Source: Schizophyllum amplum (Eukaryota > Basidiomycota > Agaricomycetes > Agaricales > Schizophyllaceae). Taken from it: a stretch of DNA of 27,595 bases. The translations under genes and the position numbers were made by a program. The stretch covers positions 1 to 27,595 of the forward strand of contig VDMD01000230.1 of the NCBI GenBank assembly GCA_007026445.1, written 5' to 3'. Every line of letters starts with the position of its first letter. The first letter of the stretch is position 1. Positions 18,322 to 27,595 of this stretch are shown in pieces. Below the pieces are notes generated by a model. It saw nothing but the letters and a program-made list of their open reading frames with translations. It ran no database searches and had not been told where the DNA came from.

Positions 18322-20143
18322 ATGGTCTTCAAGGTTGCAGGTGAGCGCTCCGAGATCATCAGTGTTTCGTTACCGGACGGCTGACGCTGCCGACAGATGT
18401 TTCCCTCGCCGCCTTCGGTCGCAAGGAGATCGAGATCGCAGAGGTGCGCCGCTTGAGCGCCGTTTGGCGATCCGTTTGTTGATTTTCCATGCCGCGCTGT
18501 AGAACGAGATGCCCGGTCTCATGTTCATCAGGCAGAAGGTGCGTTCTCTGACCCGCGGCAGTCGAACGATCTGTTAATCAGTGTCGATCAGTACGGTGCA
18601 GCTCAGCCTCTGAAGGGTGCCCGCATTGCCGGATGCCTTCACATGTACGCCGGCTTGTTTTAGCGGTGGACGCCGGCTGATAGCAGTCTGCAGGACCATT
18701 CAAACCGCTGTCCTCATCGAGACCCTTACCCATCTCGGTGCGGAGGTGACCTGGTCGTCCTGCGTACGTTCCTGCTTCCAGGTCTTATCAGCAATATCTC
18801 ATCGTTTCGTGCAGAACATTTTTTCCACGCAGGACCACGCCGCTGCCGCGTGAGTCTATACAGTCACATCAGACCCCACAGATGCTGATTTTTGTCCAGC
18901 ATCGCCGCGACCGGTGTGCCGGTGTTCGCCTGGAAGGGTGAGACCGAGGAGGAGTACCTGTGGTGTGTCGAGCAGACCATCGCGGGCTTCAAGGATGGCA
19001 AGCCGCTCAACATGATTCTCGACGACGGTGGCGACCTGACCTCCATGGTGCACGAGAAGTTCCCGCAGTACATCAAGGGTGTGTTTTCTGCCATCGCTGG
19101 CTCCTCAGCGTGTCTGATCGTCCTGTGCAAGATGTCCGCGGCCTGTCTGAGGAGACGACCACCGGTGTCCACCACTTGTACAAGATGTTCCGCGACGGCA
19201 AGCTCAAGGTCCCGGCCATCAACGTCAACGACTCCGTCACCAAGTCCAAGTTCGACAACTTGTACGGCTGTCGCGAGTCCTTGGTGGACGGTATCAAGCG
19301 TGCGACGGACGTCATGCTTGCGGGCAAGGTCGCTGTTGTCGCTGGGTTCGGTGATGTCGGCAAGGGTGTAAGTTTGCACAGTCGCGTCTGCGGGTCGTCT
19401 CCCTACTCACGATCAATAGTGCGCTGAGTCTCTCCGCTCCTACGGTGCTCGCGTCCTTGTCACGGAGATCGACCCCATCAACGCCCTTCAGGCTGCGATG
19501 GCCGGCTACGAGGTCACGACCATGGAAGAGGCTGCTCCCCGTGGCAACGTCTTCGTCACCACCACCGGTAACCGCGACATCATCGTGGGCAAGCACTTCG
19601 AGGTCATGCCGGAGGATGCCATCGTGTCGAAGTACGTGAGACTTGTGCAAGTTCCGAATTTATGTCTAATGCATGACATAGCATCGGTCACTTCGACGTC
19701 GAGATCGACGTTGCCTGGCTCAAGGCCAACGCCGCCTCGGTGTCCAACGTCAAGCCCCAGGTCGACCGCTTTACCATGAAGAACGGCCGCCACATCATCC
19801 TCCTCGCTGAGGGCCGTCTCGTCAACCTCGGCTGTGCCACCGGCCACCCGTCCTTCGTCATGTCGTGCTCCTTCTCCAACCAGACGCTTGCCCAGATCGC
19901 GCTCTGGACCACCCCCGAGAAGTTCCCCCTCGGCGTGCACATGCTGCCGAAGGAGCTCGACGAGGAGGTCGCCCGCGCGCATCTCGCGCAGCTCAACGTC
20001 AAGCTCACCGTGCTCTCGGACGAGCAGGCCAGCTACCTCGACCTCCCGGTCAACGGCCCCTACAAGCCGGTACGTCTTCTTGTTGTATTGGCGGTGATGT
20101 GATGTGGCTGACGCGCGTGCTGCAGTCGCACTACCGCTACTAG
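18322..20143 (+). CDS. SAH1: Adenosylhomocysteinase (S-adenosylhomocysteine hydrolase)
   Basis: Eleven exons are consistent in phase: 18322-18340, 18397-18443, 18503-18538, 18592-18644, 18694-18763, 18815-18849, 18900-19078, 19132-19367, 19420-19631, 19682-20069 and 20126-20143. They encode 430 aa, the usual length. The enzyme reversibly splits S-adenosylhomocysteine to adenosine and homocysteine in the cytosol, relieving product inhibition of methyltransferases. Seen in order: [46 protein letters not shown], the NAD-binding loop [14 protein letters not shown] (from about residue 217), [39 protein letters not shown] and the C-terminal GPYKPSHYRY that closes the neighbouring active site. The first six exons are unusually short (19-70 nt). 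A pyrimidine-rich leader precedes the ATG. No frame break is needed, which argues for good sequence quality here. Confidence 0.97.
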
Positions 20144-20903
20144 ATGCGCGGTCGTGATAGTCGACGGCCTCAACGGCCCTCGCCAAAAGCATAGGATCTT
20201 CAACGTCCTTGACCCAGAGACATATTTAACTATGTTGTGTGCGTGAGGATGGACGACGTGATTCTGTGGATGGAACTTGGTCGAGGGGGGGCATCTTCCG
20301 GTAGGAGATGCCTTTGCTCTGGTGCGGGGCACTCAGAGAAGCGGGCCAAGGAGAGGGGGAGGGATGTCACTCAATGTAATCGGTGCCTCAACGCGCTCTT
20401 TTTGTACGATAATGCGATGTGTGTCATGAACGACGCTGTTGGTGTGAGCAACGTCCTGCAAAACTACCTATCGAACCCTTCATGTCGTTTCGAGGCATGA
20501 GTGGAAAAGGGGTTGCTTTCCCACGCTCGAGCGGCTGGTGAGTTACCTCGATCTTCCCATAATTGCGTGGTCTTGGCAGGCTTGGCATTCGAACTTCGCT
20601 CTCCGTCGACCACTTTGCGGTAGAGATCAGTCCGCTGCCTCATTGCTCTTCAAGCCCGACGCTCACCTCATGTCTTTATGTTCGCATTCGACGAGCTGTG
20701 AGCTAACCAAGTCACATGCTGCCATGACAACTCTATGGCGCCCAGGGCGCTATTCTGGATAACAATAGCCTTGAACCCGACCGCGTCTCTTTCTCTGCGT
20801 CTGCGAGCTGGGACTATACCTTGTGTATTCCTGGAATACGCAATCTGCCTCAACTCAAATATTCTGGCCGTACCCGAACTCACAGCGCGAGCTCTCACTC
20901 ACC
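20144..20903. other. Intergenic region between AHCY and the 20904 gene
   Basis: This region comprises the 3' flank of adenosylhomocysteinase and the promoter of the next gene. No coding frame, repeat or RNA gene can be supported. Confidence 0.45.
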
Positions 20904-22744
20904 ATGTCCAACGTCTGCACGCTGGGCCCCATCGATCCGTCCTCTGTTCCCGACCCGGATGCGGCGGAGAAGGAGCAGCATGCGCCGTGGATCATGCGTA
21001 AGCTTGTAGGGGTGAGTACAGAAGCCTTATCTCGCGTTGCCCATCCATTGGCGCGGAGGGAGAGCAAAGAGGAGCGCTGCTGTCAGTTCGTTACTGAGGC
21101 TAGACTTGCAGTCCATGACAGGACGGATCGTGATGTCCTCGTATGAGTCGCTCAGAGCGGCAGGTACTTCAGTTGTATGCCTTTCGCCGGTAAGTAAGAT
21201 CAGACTTCTTCACTGCTGCCGTAAAGCTTATACTCACGCCTCACATAGTGGGGAGACTCCTCCCCGCTACTCCTTCCATGTATACGATTTCGCGACCTGG
21301 CAGTGCACGGGGTGATAGTCGCTACGGTACGTCACGTCGGATTGGTTCATCGCCTTTCGCTGCATCCTGGCTTCCAACTCTTCTCCATGCCGCGCCGAAT
21401 TTACTAACGTCAATTCGACTAGGGCGGTACTGCAGCCATCGCTGCGCCCATCATGCAGGGTCCGCTCGCCGATGCGATCGTCTCCTCCGTCGGTGACAGC
21501 ATCTTGGTCGAACTGAGTATGCAGGCCGGGTTCAAGGGTGCGACTTCCTTAGCGAATGACCTCGTATTCGACAAATCGGCGAAGGCGCTAATTCCGCTGC
21601 ATGCGGGGGTGCTGGAAACGACGGGCGTCAAGGTCTGCCGTACCTTTTTCACTTGGAGAAACAGCGTCTGATAGCTTTTTTTTAGGTGTTGACGATTACG
21701 CTCAAATACAAACATACGAGGGATGATGCGGCGTTGGGATTCTTCAGGAGTAGCGTGCATGGGTGAGTCACAATTCTTTTTGCAGCGCGGATCGAAGCGG
21801 GCTTGTTATATTGTCAACATCCTGCATAGGGATCCCTCTCTATTCGCATCCGTGATCGATTATCTGGCAGTGGAGAAAGGCTGGTTCTCGCCATACCTCT
21901 TCGCAAGCGGGAGGCGCCCGGGCATTCCGAGGACCATGAAGCCCGACGTGGTCTTCTGTCACGGCCCTTTCCTCAGCGGTGAGTGGTGGTGTTCAGAAAC
22001 ACGTTAGCAGCCAGCTCAATTCTACCAGGCGACTATCAAGTCGGCCAAACGCTGCTTGCGCAGTCTGCCTTGGAAATCAAGTTCTGCGACTCTCTGGAGC
22101 CCGCTACAGAGGAGAAACCGGCTGAAAAGCATATGTCGTTCTCGTCGCTGTCCATCCCGAAAAACGTACCTTCCTTGTCCTCGGTGTTCTCGCGCTCGCG
22201 AACCCCGTCGCCCGATCCGGCGCTCGCAGTGCCTGCAGCGCCTATTCCGCCACGGCGGCTGATCATGGTCGTGGTGGGGCTGAAGCCTCACAGGTCCATC
22301 TGGTCATCCAGCGCGCGTCCCGACGAGTCGGTCATCAAGTACATCCTGTTCAATGGATGCCCTGCCATCGTTGTCCCAGCGAAGATTGGCGCACCTCTGC
22401 TAGCGTGGAACACGCTGACGCTGGAGCAGCTGTGGAAGGTACCCTTACCGGCGGACGCGGACACGGAGTCTGGAGGAGAGGAGCGGGACAAGTCGCGGTT
22501 CCAGGGCGTAGTGGATGTGCTGTATGAGTACATGGATTTTTGCGTCGACTGGCAGAGGGTGGAGATGGCGGAGGGACAGGAGGAGACGAAGAAGGAGGGC
22601 GACGGGGATGTTGAAAGAAAGAAGGCGGTAAAGGATGCGATTACCCTGCTTGTGGCGGCCGCGGTGAGGACAGGGGACAGTAAGGAGGCGAAGAAAGAAG
22701 TCGATGCCGATAGAGCAGGCATTGCGATTTGGAGGATACCTTGA
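20904..22744 (+). CDS. Unknown multi-exon protein, probably fungal-specific
   Basis: The start MSNVCTLGPIDPSSVPDPDA is at 20904. Well-supported exons are 20904-21011, 21423-21632, 21686-21762, 21830-21978 and 22029-22744. The part between 21112 and 21326 is ambiguous. One reading (21112-21163 plus 21249-21326) gives LRAAVGRLLPATPSMYTISR but needs one G fewer at 21423. The other (21112-21189 with a GTAAGT donor) is in frame throughout (471 aa) but gives less protein-like sequence. The core holds GGTAAIAAPIMQGPLADAIV, SLANDLVFD, VLTITLKYKHTRDDAALGFF and EKGWFSPYLFASGRRPG followed by KPDVVFCHGPFLS. A Ser/Pro-rich stretch (SVFSRSRTPSPDPAL) and an acidic/basic C-terminal helix follow. I do not recognise the family. 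There is no signal peptide. It ends 73 bp from the convergent F-box gene. Confidence 0.65.
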
Positions 22745-22817
22745 TTGCTGAATATGAATGACATGTGAAGTACACCTTGTATGTTACTGTTCCATATACG
22801 ACGAGGATATTCGAGCA

Positions 22818-24155
22818 CTATACGGCCCACGAGAACGTGACAAGCACACCCCTCCTTCGTAACTCTGGAAAGAGCTCCGGCAAGAACTCTGCATTCTCCT
22901 CGCCCTTGAACCCATTGATGAAGTGTACTCGCACGTCGCGCAGCGCGTAGAACGCTTCGTGCGCTAGGGCGTTGTCCAGACGATCCCATCCTACTACCCA
23001 TGCAGGCATCCCAGGCGGCACATAGGGCTGCGCGCCGGCTGCGACGGCAGCCGCTGGGGAGTGCAGCACGAGAGCCATCGAGTGCTCGCTCCGGAGGGAC
23101 ACCTGCAACCGCAGCTGCTCCAGTGGATGCCTCGACACGGTGCCCTCCGCTGTTGGGCTCCTTATAAAGTTGCACAGCCAAGGTAGTCCAAAGGGGTTCT
23201 GAGAGGTGTGGCGAAGTTTGACTTGCAAGTTTCTGAGGCGCGGGGTCATCCCTATATCGAATGACTCGGTCGCATCTGTGTCCCGGTCAGCTTGCTATCA
23301 AGTGTAATGGAGGATGGGCCATCACTCACGTCCAAGTAAGAGCGGTGCCGCTATAGCGAGCGAGTTGATGCTGCTTCCTGCACGTGTACCGCGCAGAAAT
23401 ATTGCCACATCGTCTAGTTCGTCCGGGCGCAGATTCTCGAAGCTCTCCAGCGCGCTTAAGTCCAATGGGCACATAGGACTTCGCAGGAGGTCCAGATTCA
23501 TATCTAGCGAACCATACCACGACAAGCTCTTCAGTGCGATGCTGCGTGGTTGCGCGTAAGGTCCAAAGACCCTAGGAGCACCGCCCAGACGCAATGATAC
23601 CAGCGAAGGGATCTTGAGAGCGGCAGCGGCAAGTTGATGTGGCAGGTCTAAGCTGACTGGCAACTCAGATCCTGGCAGACTGACATGCGTGAGCGGTTGC
23701 GTTGTTAATATGGCTTCAATAGCGTTCTTGGCTTCAGCAGCCACCGGGTATCGGCGCGCCCCGTAGATATTGAGCCGAGTGAGCCGGCCACGGCGGGCGT
23801 ATACCTCTAGTAGGTCCACAACCGCACGCTGTGTCGGGACACCGGCGTACTCCATAGTGACCAAGTCGGAGGCTATGCTCAGCGAGTGCGTGTAGCGTGG
23901 CAGCTCTGGCGATGCTGGTTCCCCGATGTCGTTGCCACCGTCCATATAGTCCGCAAGGCGCCTGATTTCAGGCGCCTCCGCTGCGGTCGAGATATCAATG
24001 TGGCCGAACAGATATGGGCGGCTCGCCTGGCACCACGTTCTGGAGACAAGCGCTGTGCTGCGAAGGGTCGCCGGCTCGTCTTGAAGGTACACAACGATTG
24101 CATCCACGAGCTCCGGCGCGAGAGCGAGATCCCCCGAAGTATCCTGGCCAGCCAT
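22818..24155 (-). CDS. F-box protein
   Basis: Two exons (23330-24155 and 22818-23275, with a 54-nt intron) encode 427 aa beginning MAGQDTSGDLALAPELVDAI. Residues about 10-50 (LAPELVDAIVVYLQDEPATL then ALVSRTWCQASRPYLF) form the F-box seen in large basidiomycete families. This motif binds Skp1 to build an SCF ubiquitin ligase. The remainder has spaced Leu-rich segments (LTRLNIYGARRYPV, IPSLVSLRLGGAP, LKSLSWYGSLDMNLDLL), like the loose LRR-type substrate region of such proteins. No substrate can be inferred. An in-frame ATG at 24209 would add 18 residues. The MAGQ start fits the family better because fungal F-boxes usually lie close to the N-terminus. Confidence 0.78.
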
Positions 24156-25167
24156 AGGGCGATGAAGTGGGTGATATATGCGGCCCGTTAAGCTGGCGAT
24201 GTAAGGCATGGCATGAGTATCGAGGGATATGCTCACTTGGGTGGCGCGCGTGTGGTGCTTTAGATATCAGAAGCAGCTGCACGATCACTCCTGCTTTTAT
24301 ATCTTCAAGAAGCCGTTAATGGACGCCCGGAAAGAGATGCGTTCATCGCCTCTCGATGGTTCTGGAAACCATTCGAGTGGCAAGTGAAAGGGAGAGATAC
24401 TGATCGGATGCCCGGGCCGCCTGTGGACCCACACGTCATCACATGCGCATACAAAATTATCTTCAGCCCAGTTTCGCCATGATTCGGCGCTGGGGCAGCC
24501 ACAAAATTACTACAGCGATCTAAGTTAGATAATATCTAGAGTAGAAGTAAGTTCCGAGGCCTCCTTTATCTACATCTCAATTACGCTGCAAGAAAGCGAA
24601 GCCATTATAATAAACATGTACAACCGTTAAGTACGCGGGACGTTGAGAGGTCAGGAGGCTCCTAGCGAGCTTGCTGGAGAAACAGGAGCATTAAGTCCAT
24701 GTATCGTTAAACGTTTGGCAAAAGAGAAAGGATGGTCCATGCATACGAGCGAATGTCAGTCAAGCGAAGGGTGAATATCGTCTTGCGGACGTTGAGGCAG
24801 GCGATTGTGGCGCAATCCACGGTGGCGGGGCATTCTATCTTCCAATCCAGTACCATTGCCTATATGCAAAAAAATGTAAGAGTACAATTCATCCGGTAAA
24901 TTGTGTGCGTAGGCAGTGATGACGGGGAGACGGGTAGGGTGATATGTGCGAGGGCCGCGCGCGAGCACGGACCCAGTGTAGTATGGTGGGCATATGCTAC
25001 GATGTGCTGGAACAATGAATGAAAAATAAATTCAAGATAGATCCCCTGATATAACTCCAACGACGAGACAGGTGTGAAAGATGAGCGCACGAAGCGCAGG
25101 TGGTGAAGGAGGGGGGCGAGGAAGGACGGGGGAGGGGAGAGCGGGCGGGAAGAGCGACGCTGGATAA
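24156..25167. other. Gene-free stretch between F-box and DUF4048-like genes
   Basis: About 1 kb without a supportable gene. The part near 24500-24620 is AT-rich compared with the rest of the window. It would contain the F-box promoter on the left and the 3' end of the next gene on the right. No repeat structure was detected by eye. Confidence 0.45.
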
Positions 25168-26587
25168 TTACCAGTTCCACTCCTCTTCCTGCTCGAAGAC
25201 GGTCTCCTCTGTGGGTGCTTTCTATGCGCGCTGTCCTTCATGCGCGCCCCGACGTTTGTCGAATCCGGGTGTCATGACTTTGAGGCTCGGTGCCATGGGT
25301 GTCATAACCTTGAAATTCGCGTTGTCCGCGCTCCTCTGGGTCAGGGAGCTCTTCTCGAAGAAGTCGTCATCGTCGTCGTCGAGTAACGAGGAGCTATTGG
25401 AGAAGATGTCGAAAGCGAGGGCGTGGCTCATGCGTTTGCGCGACCGCGAGGTCGTCGTATTAGGCGACTTCGACGAGCTGGTGGCATGGTCGTGCGCGAG
25501 GGACGGCGTTGTGGTGGGGGACAGGACGTTGGACAGCCCATCTGCAAAGAGCTGCAGGGAGGCACGCTTGCCAGATCGTGCTTGCTGAAGGGTGAGACTG
25601 GAAGGCCTGGTCAGATGCTGATAGGTAGCAGAGTACGAACGCCACCACGTACCCGGACAGCTCTTCCAGCTTCTTGCCCACCCAAGGTGCAGCGACGCTG
25701 ATAGACCCGAGACCGGGGATCGAGGGAGCAGCTGCTTGTTGTGCCGCGGACAGCGACCCGTTCTGCTGCGAACGTGCAGATGGCGTATGCGCTCCGAGCA
25801 ACAGGTCGTCCTGCGGTACGGGAGTGCTTCTACTCGGGTGGATTGTCGCGTCCTCATCCTCATCTTCTGCCTCGTCGTCTGATGATTTCGCCTTCCTCGA
25901 TTCTGTGGACTTGGCGGATTTATGCGAAGGTCGCGTTGACTGCGGTGACGAGGTCTGATCGGGTGACGGGACATTGGAGAGAGCCGCCATCCACCGCCCA
26001 ACCTCCTTGAACCCACCCATCATCATAGCGTTGACATCTTGGGACTGCGTCGATGAAGGTTGTGGTTGAGGGGAGGGCGCAACGGAAGTTGTTGACTGGG
26101 GGCTCGCGGACGTCGTATTGGCGCCCTTCGCCACTATGCGCTCCCACTTGCGCTTCACTAGATGCCCATTGAATATCGCGCACACATGCAGGTTGGGGGA
26201 ACTCACATTGCAGGAGCTCTGCCTCATGAACCGAGAGCTGACTTCTGAGCTCCAGACATTTGGACTCCTTCTGCGCAATGAAGTGCAATAGTTCTGCGTG
26301 CCTGCAGACAGTCAGTTCACCGACAATAGTAAAAACAATACAGGCCACGCACTTCTCTACCAGCGTCAGCGGCTCCCGCTCAACGCGATCGTCGCCGTTG
26401 CTCGACAACGAGCTCGTGCTATCCCGCTGCCCCGCCAACGCGCTGCTTCGCATGCTCGGCTGCGACCCACCGGTACATGCCTGTTGTATGGCGAAGGCGA
26501 GTCCGGCGCGTTGTACGAGATGCTCGACTGTCGCCTAACCGCCTTGGCGTGCGGAAGCCGTGGCGACGCGGACGCGGGCGGGCTCAT
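25168..26587 (-). CDS. DUF4048-like fungal protein, one frame break and uncertain 3' end
   Basis: Exons on the minus strand are 26353-26587, 26207-26301, 25637-26157 and one starting at 25584. The start is MSPPASASPRLPHAKAVRR, then RQSSISYNAPDSPSPYN. One G seems missing in the run at 26465-26467, which is needed to reach GSQPSMRSSALAGQRD. A helical block follows, with LTLVEKHAELLHFIAQKESK and LRSQLSVHEAELLQLKRKWE. I recall this block from fungal proteins annotated with DUF4048. The rest is Ser/Pro-rich with acidic patches and ends SSLTQRSADNANFKVMTP. A TAG occurs at 25222-25224, but the same frame continues with EETVFEQEEEWNW to a TAA at 25168-25170. A terminal intron probably removes the TAG; the donor is unclear. 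The function is unknown. Confidence 0.62.
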
Positions 26588-27059
26588 CAACTTGCTCTCG
26601 AACGACCATACGCCACGCTCCGCGCCCTGCGCGAGCGGCCGGTCTGCGGGCCGCGGCGGCGTCGACGAGCTGGAGGGGACGAGGCCCGATAGATATGTTC
26701 AAGGAGTGGCGCTTTGAATTCGCGGAGGTCGCCGACGGGGTCGACGCGGAGAGCGTGGACATCGCTGGGGGTGGCGTGTGCGCTAGCGAGGGGAAGTGAA
26801 TGGATCGTGGTACTGCAAAGGCAGCGGTCGTAAAGGAAGGAACAAGAGTGCAATATCGTGATCGGCGACCGCAGCCCTCTGTATCCGGTCACCTTTGGAA
26901 ATCGCCGCCTCGCCGGCTTGAGTACTTCCGCTTGACGTGCCTCGGCTTGCTGTGAGCGTCGAAGACATATTTGAAGGCTTCCATGAGCTTGAAGTTGTAC
27001 TCCGTGCAGGAGTACAGGCTCATATTACCTTGCCCCACCTTACAACTTCTGCGAAGACT
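26588..27059. other. Region between DUF4048-like gene and MYND fragment
   Basis: The left part is GC-rich and probably the promoter and leader of the minus-strand gene. The right part may hold upstream exons of the MYND gene, but no single frame continues convincingly into it. Confidence 0.35.
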
Positions 27060-27287
27060 GCGCCACAGATATTGCGACAACGGCCACTCGAACTTCAGCA
27101 ATGTTCGACGTGCAAGAACAAATTCTACTGCGTCAGTACCACACCCAGCTCCTCTACTTGCAATGCCGTGTCACTCACGGCACCCGTCCTTCGCAGTCCT
27201 TCGTATGCCGAGAAGGACTGGAAGTCACACAATATGAACTGCTCGCCATTGCGGTCCACTTATCACGCTGTACCAGAACCGAGATGA
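27060..27287 (+). pseudogene. MYND-type zinc finger fragment with frame break
   Basis: The sequence RPLELQQCSTCKNKFYC ends at 27131, where a 65-nt interval (27132-27196, GTCAGT donor, CGCAG acceptor) can be removed. It continues SFVCRE and, after a shift of two bases at about 27210, EKDWKSHNMNC, ending at a TGA at 27285-27287. The combined C-x2-C, YC, C and W-x2-H-x3-C spacing is that of the second half of a MYND domain, a protein-protein interaction finger. The first cysteine pair is uncertain; a CEDC in another frame (near 27050) is a candidate. The break can be explained by loss of one GA from GAGA. It is either a gene remnant or a sequence error. The N-terminal part was not found. Confidence 0.5.
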
Positions 27288-27595
27288 CCGCTGAGGTCCG
27301 GCGCTCAGCCGCTTTGCTTCGGAGCGAGTGTCTGACTCTAACGCGGAAGGTGTGTACCGTATTGTGGCGCGTAGGTACATCCCCCATCTCACGTGATCGC
27401 AGAGGATAGACGAAGGGGAAACGTTGGAGGAGCTTCCAAAGGAGCAGAGCTCACTCGTTCTGAAATCTTAGGAGCCTTTTATACGCCCCCTAAGTACTGG
27501 ACGGTCACACCGTCGCTAACACTATGATTAAGACCGAGACAGATCGCGAGGCCACTGGTGCACTATGCTTTTTTTCTACTGGCGAGCGTTGCCCT
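27288..27595. other. End of window, no feature seen
   Basis: No coding frame with recognisable content, repeat or RNA gene is seen in the last 308 bases. Confidence 0.4.

Noticed and set aside
229..20143. Methylation gene cluster (two methyltransferases plus adenosylhomocysteinase)
   Set aside because: The biochemical link is real, but unrelated genes lie between them and there is no shared promoter motif. Proximity is probably coincidental.
26889..27101. Minus-strand frame ending in a basic stretch (FDAHSKPRHVKRKYSSRRGG)
   Set aside because: It looks somewhat protein-like, but no splice partner or domain was found and it overlaps the MYND sequence on the plus strand, which has the stronger support.
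1..27595. CRISPR arrays, prophage, bacterial operons or toxin systems
   Set aside because: No regularly spaced repeats, ribosome binding sites or such protein families are seen. The intron-rich genes are clearly eukaryotic.

Overview
The window reads as nuclear DNA of a filamentous basidiomycete, probably an agaricomycete. Genes are GC-rich and packed on both strands. Most are split by GT-AG introns of about 45-65 nt, with a few of 100-210 nt. There are no operons or Shine-Dalgarno sites. Recognisable products are typical eukaryotic proteins: snurportin-1, Pex13, Orc2, adenosylhomocysteinase, mitochondrial ATP synthase subunit k, an F-box protein and TPMT-type methyltransferases. The splice models given here were assembled by hand from reading frame, splice consensus and remembered family motifs.

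Layout, left to right: TPMT-like methyltransferase 1 (229-1541, +); a frame-broken low-complexity gene with a conserved-looking C-terminus (2855-4750, +); ATP19 (5405-5807, -), divergent from snurportin-1 (6043-8058, +); an orphan Pro/Ser-rich protein (8344-9309, +); a 465-bp non-autonomous DNA transposon with perfect terminal inverted repeats and an 8-bp target duplication (9467-9931); TPMT-like methyltransferase 2 (10222-11326, +); PEX13 (11465-12694, -), divergent from ORC2 (12859-14293, +); a basidiomycete-type protein with a coiled coil and a Cys/His cluster (15407-16784, -); a doubtful gene (17623-18271, -); adenosylhomocysteinase in 11 exons (18322-20143, +); an unknown multi-exon protein (20904-22744, +); an F-box protein (22818-24155, -); a DUF4048-like protein (25168-26587, -); and a damaged MYND zinc-finger fragment (about 27060-27287, +).

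Functionally this looks like an ordinary housekeeping neighbourhood. The clearest biochemical link is that adenosylhomocysteinase removes the S-adenosylhomocysteine made by methyltransferases such as the two TPMT-like enzymes, but nothing shows co-regulation. The most unusual signals are three. The first is the small transposon, with five copies of a 10-bp motif and tRNA-like Pol III boxes inside it. The second is the uneven distribution of one- or two-base frame breaks: dense in 2855-4750, single in snurportin, the DUF4048-like gene and the MYND fragment, and absent from PEX13, ORC2, AHCY and both methyltransferases. The third is the pair of methyltransferase paralogues, which keep all four intron positions. 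I found no new multi-gene system that I can defend.
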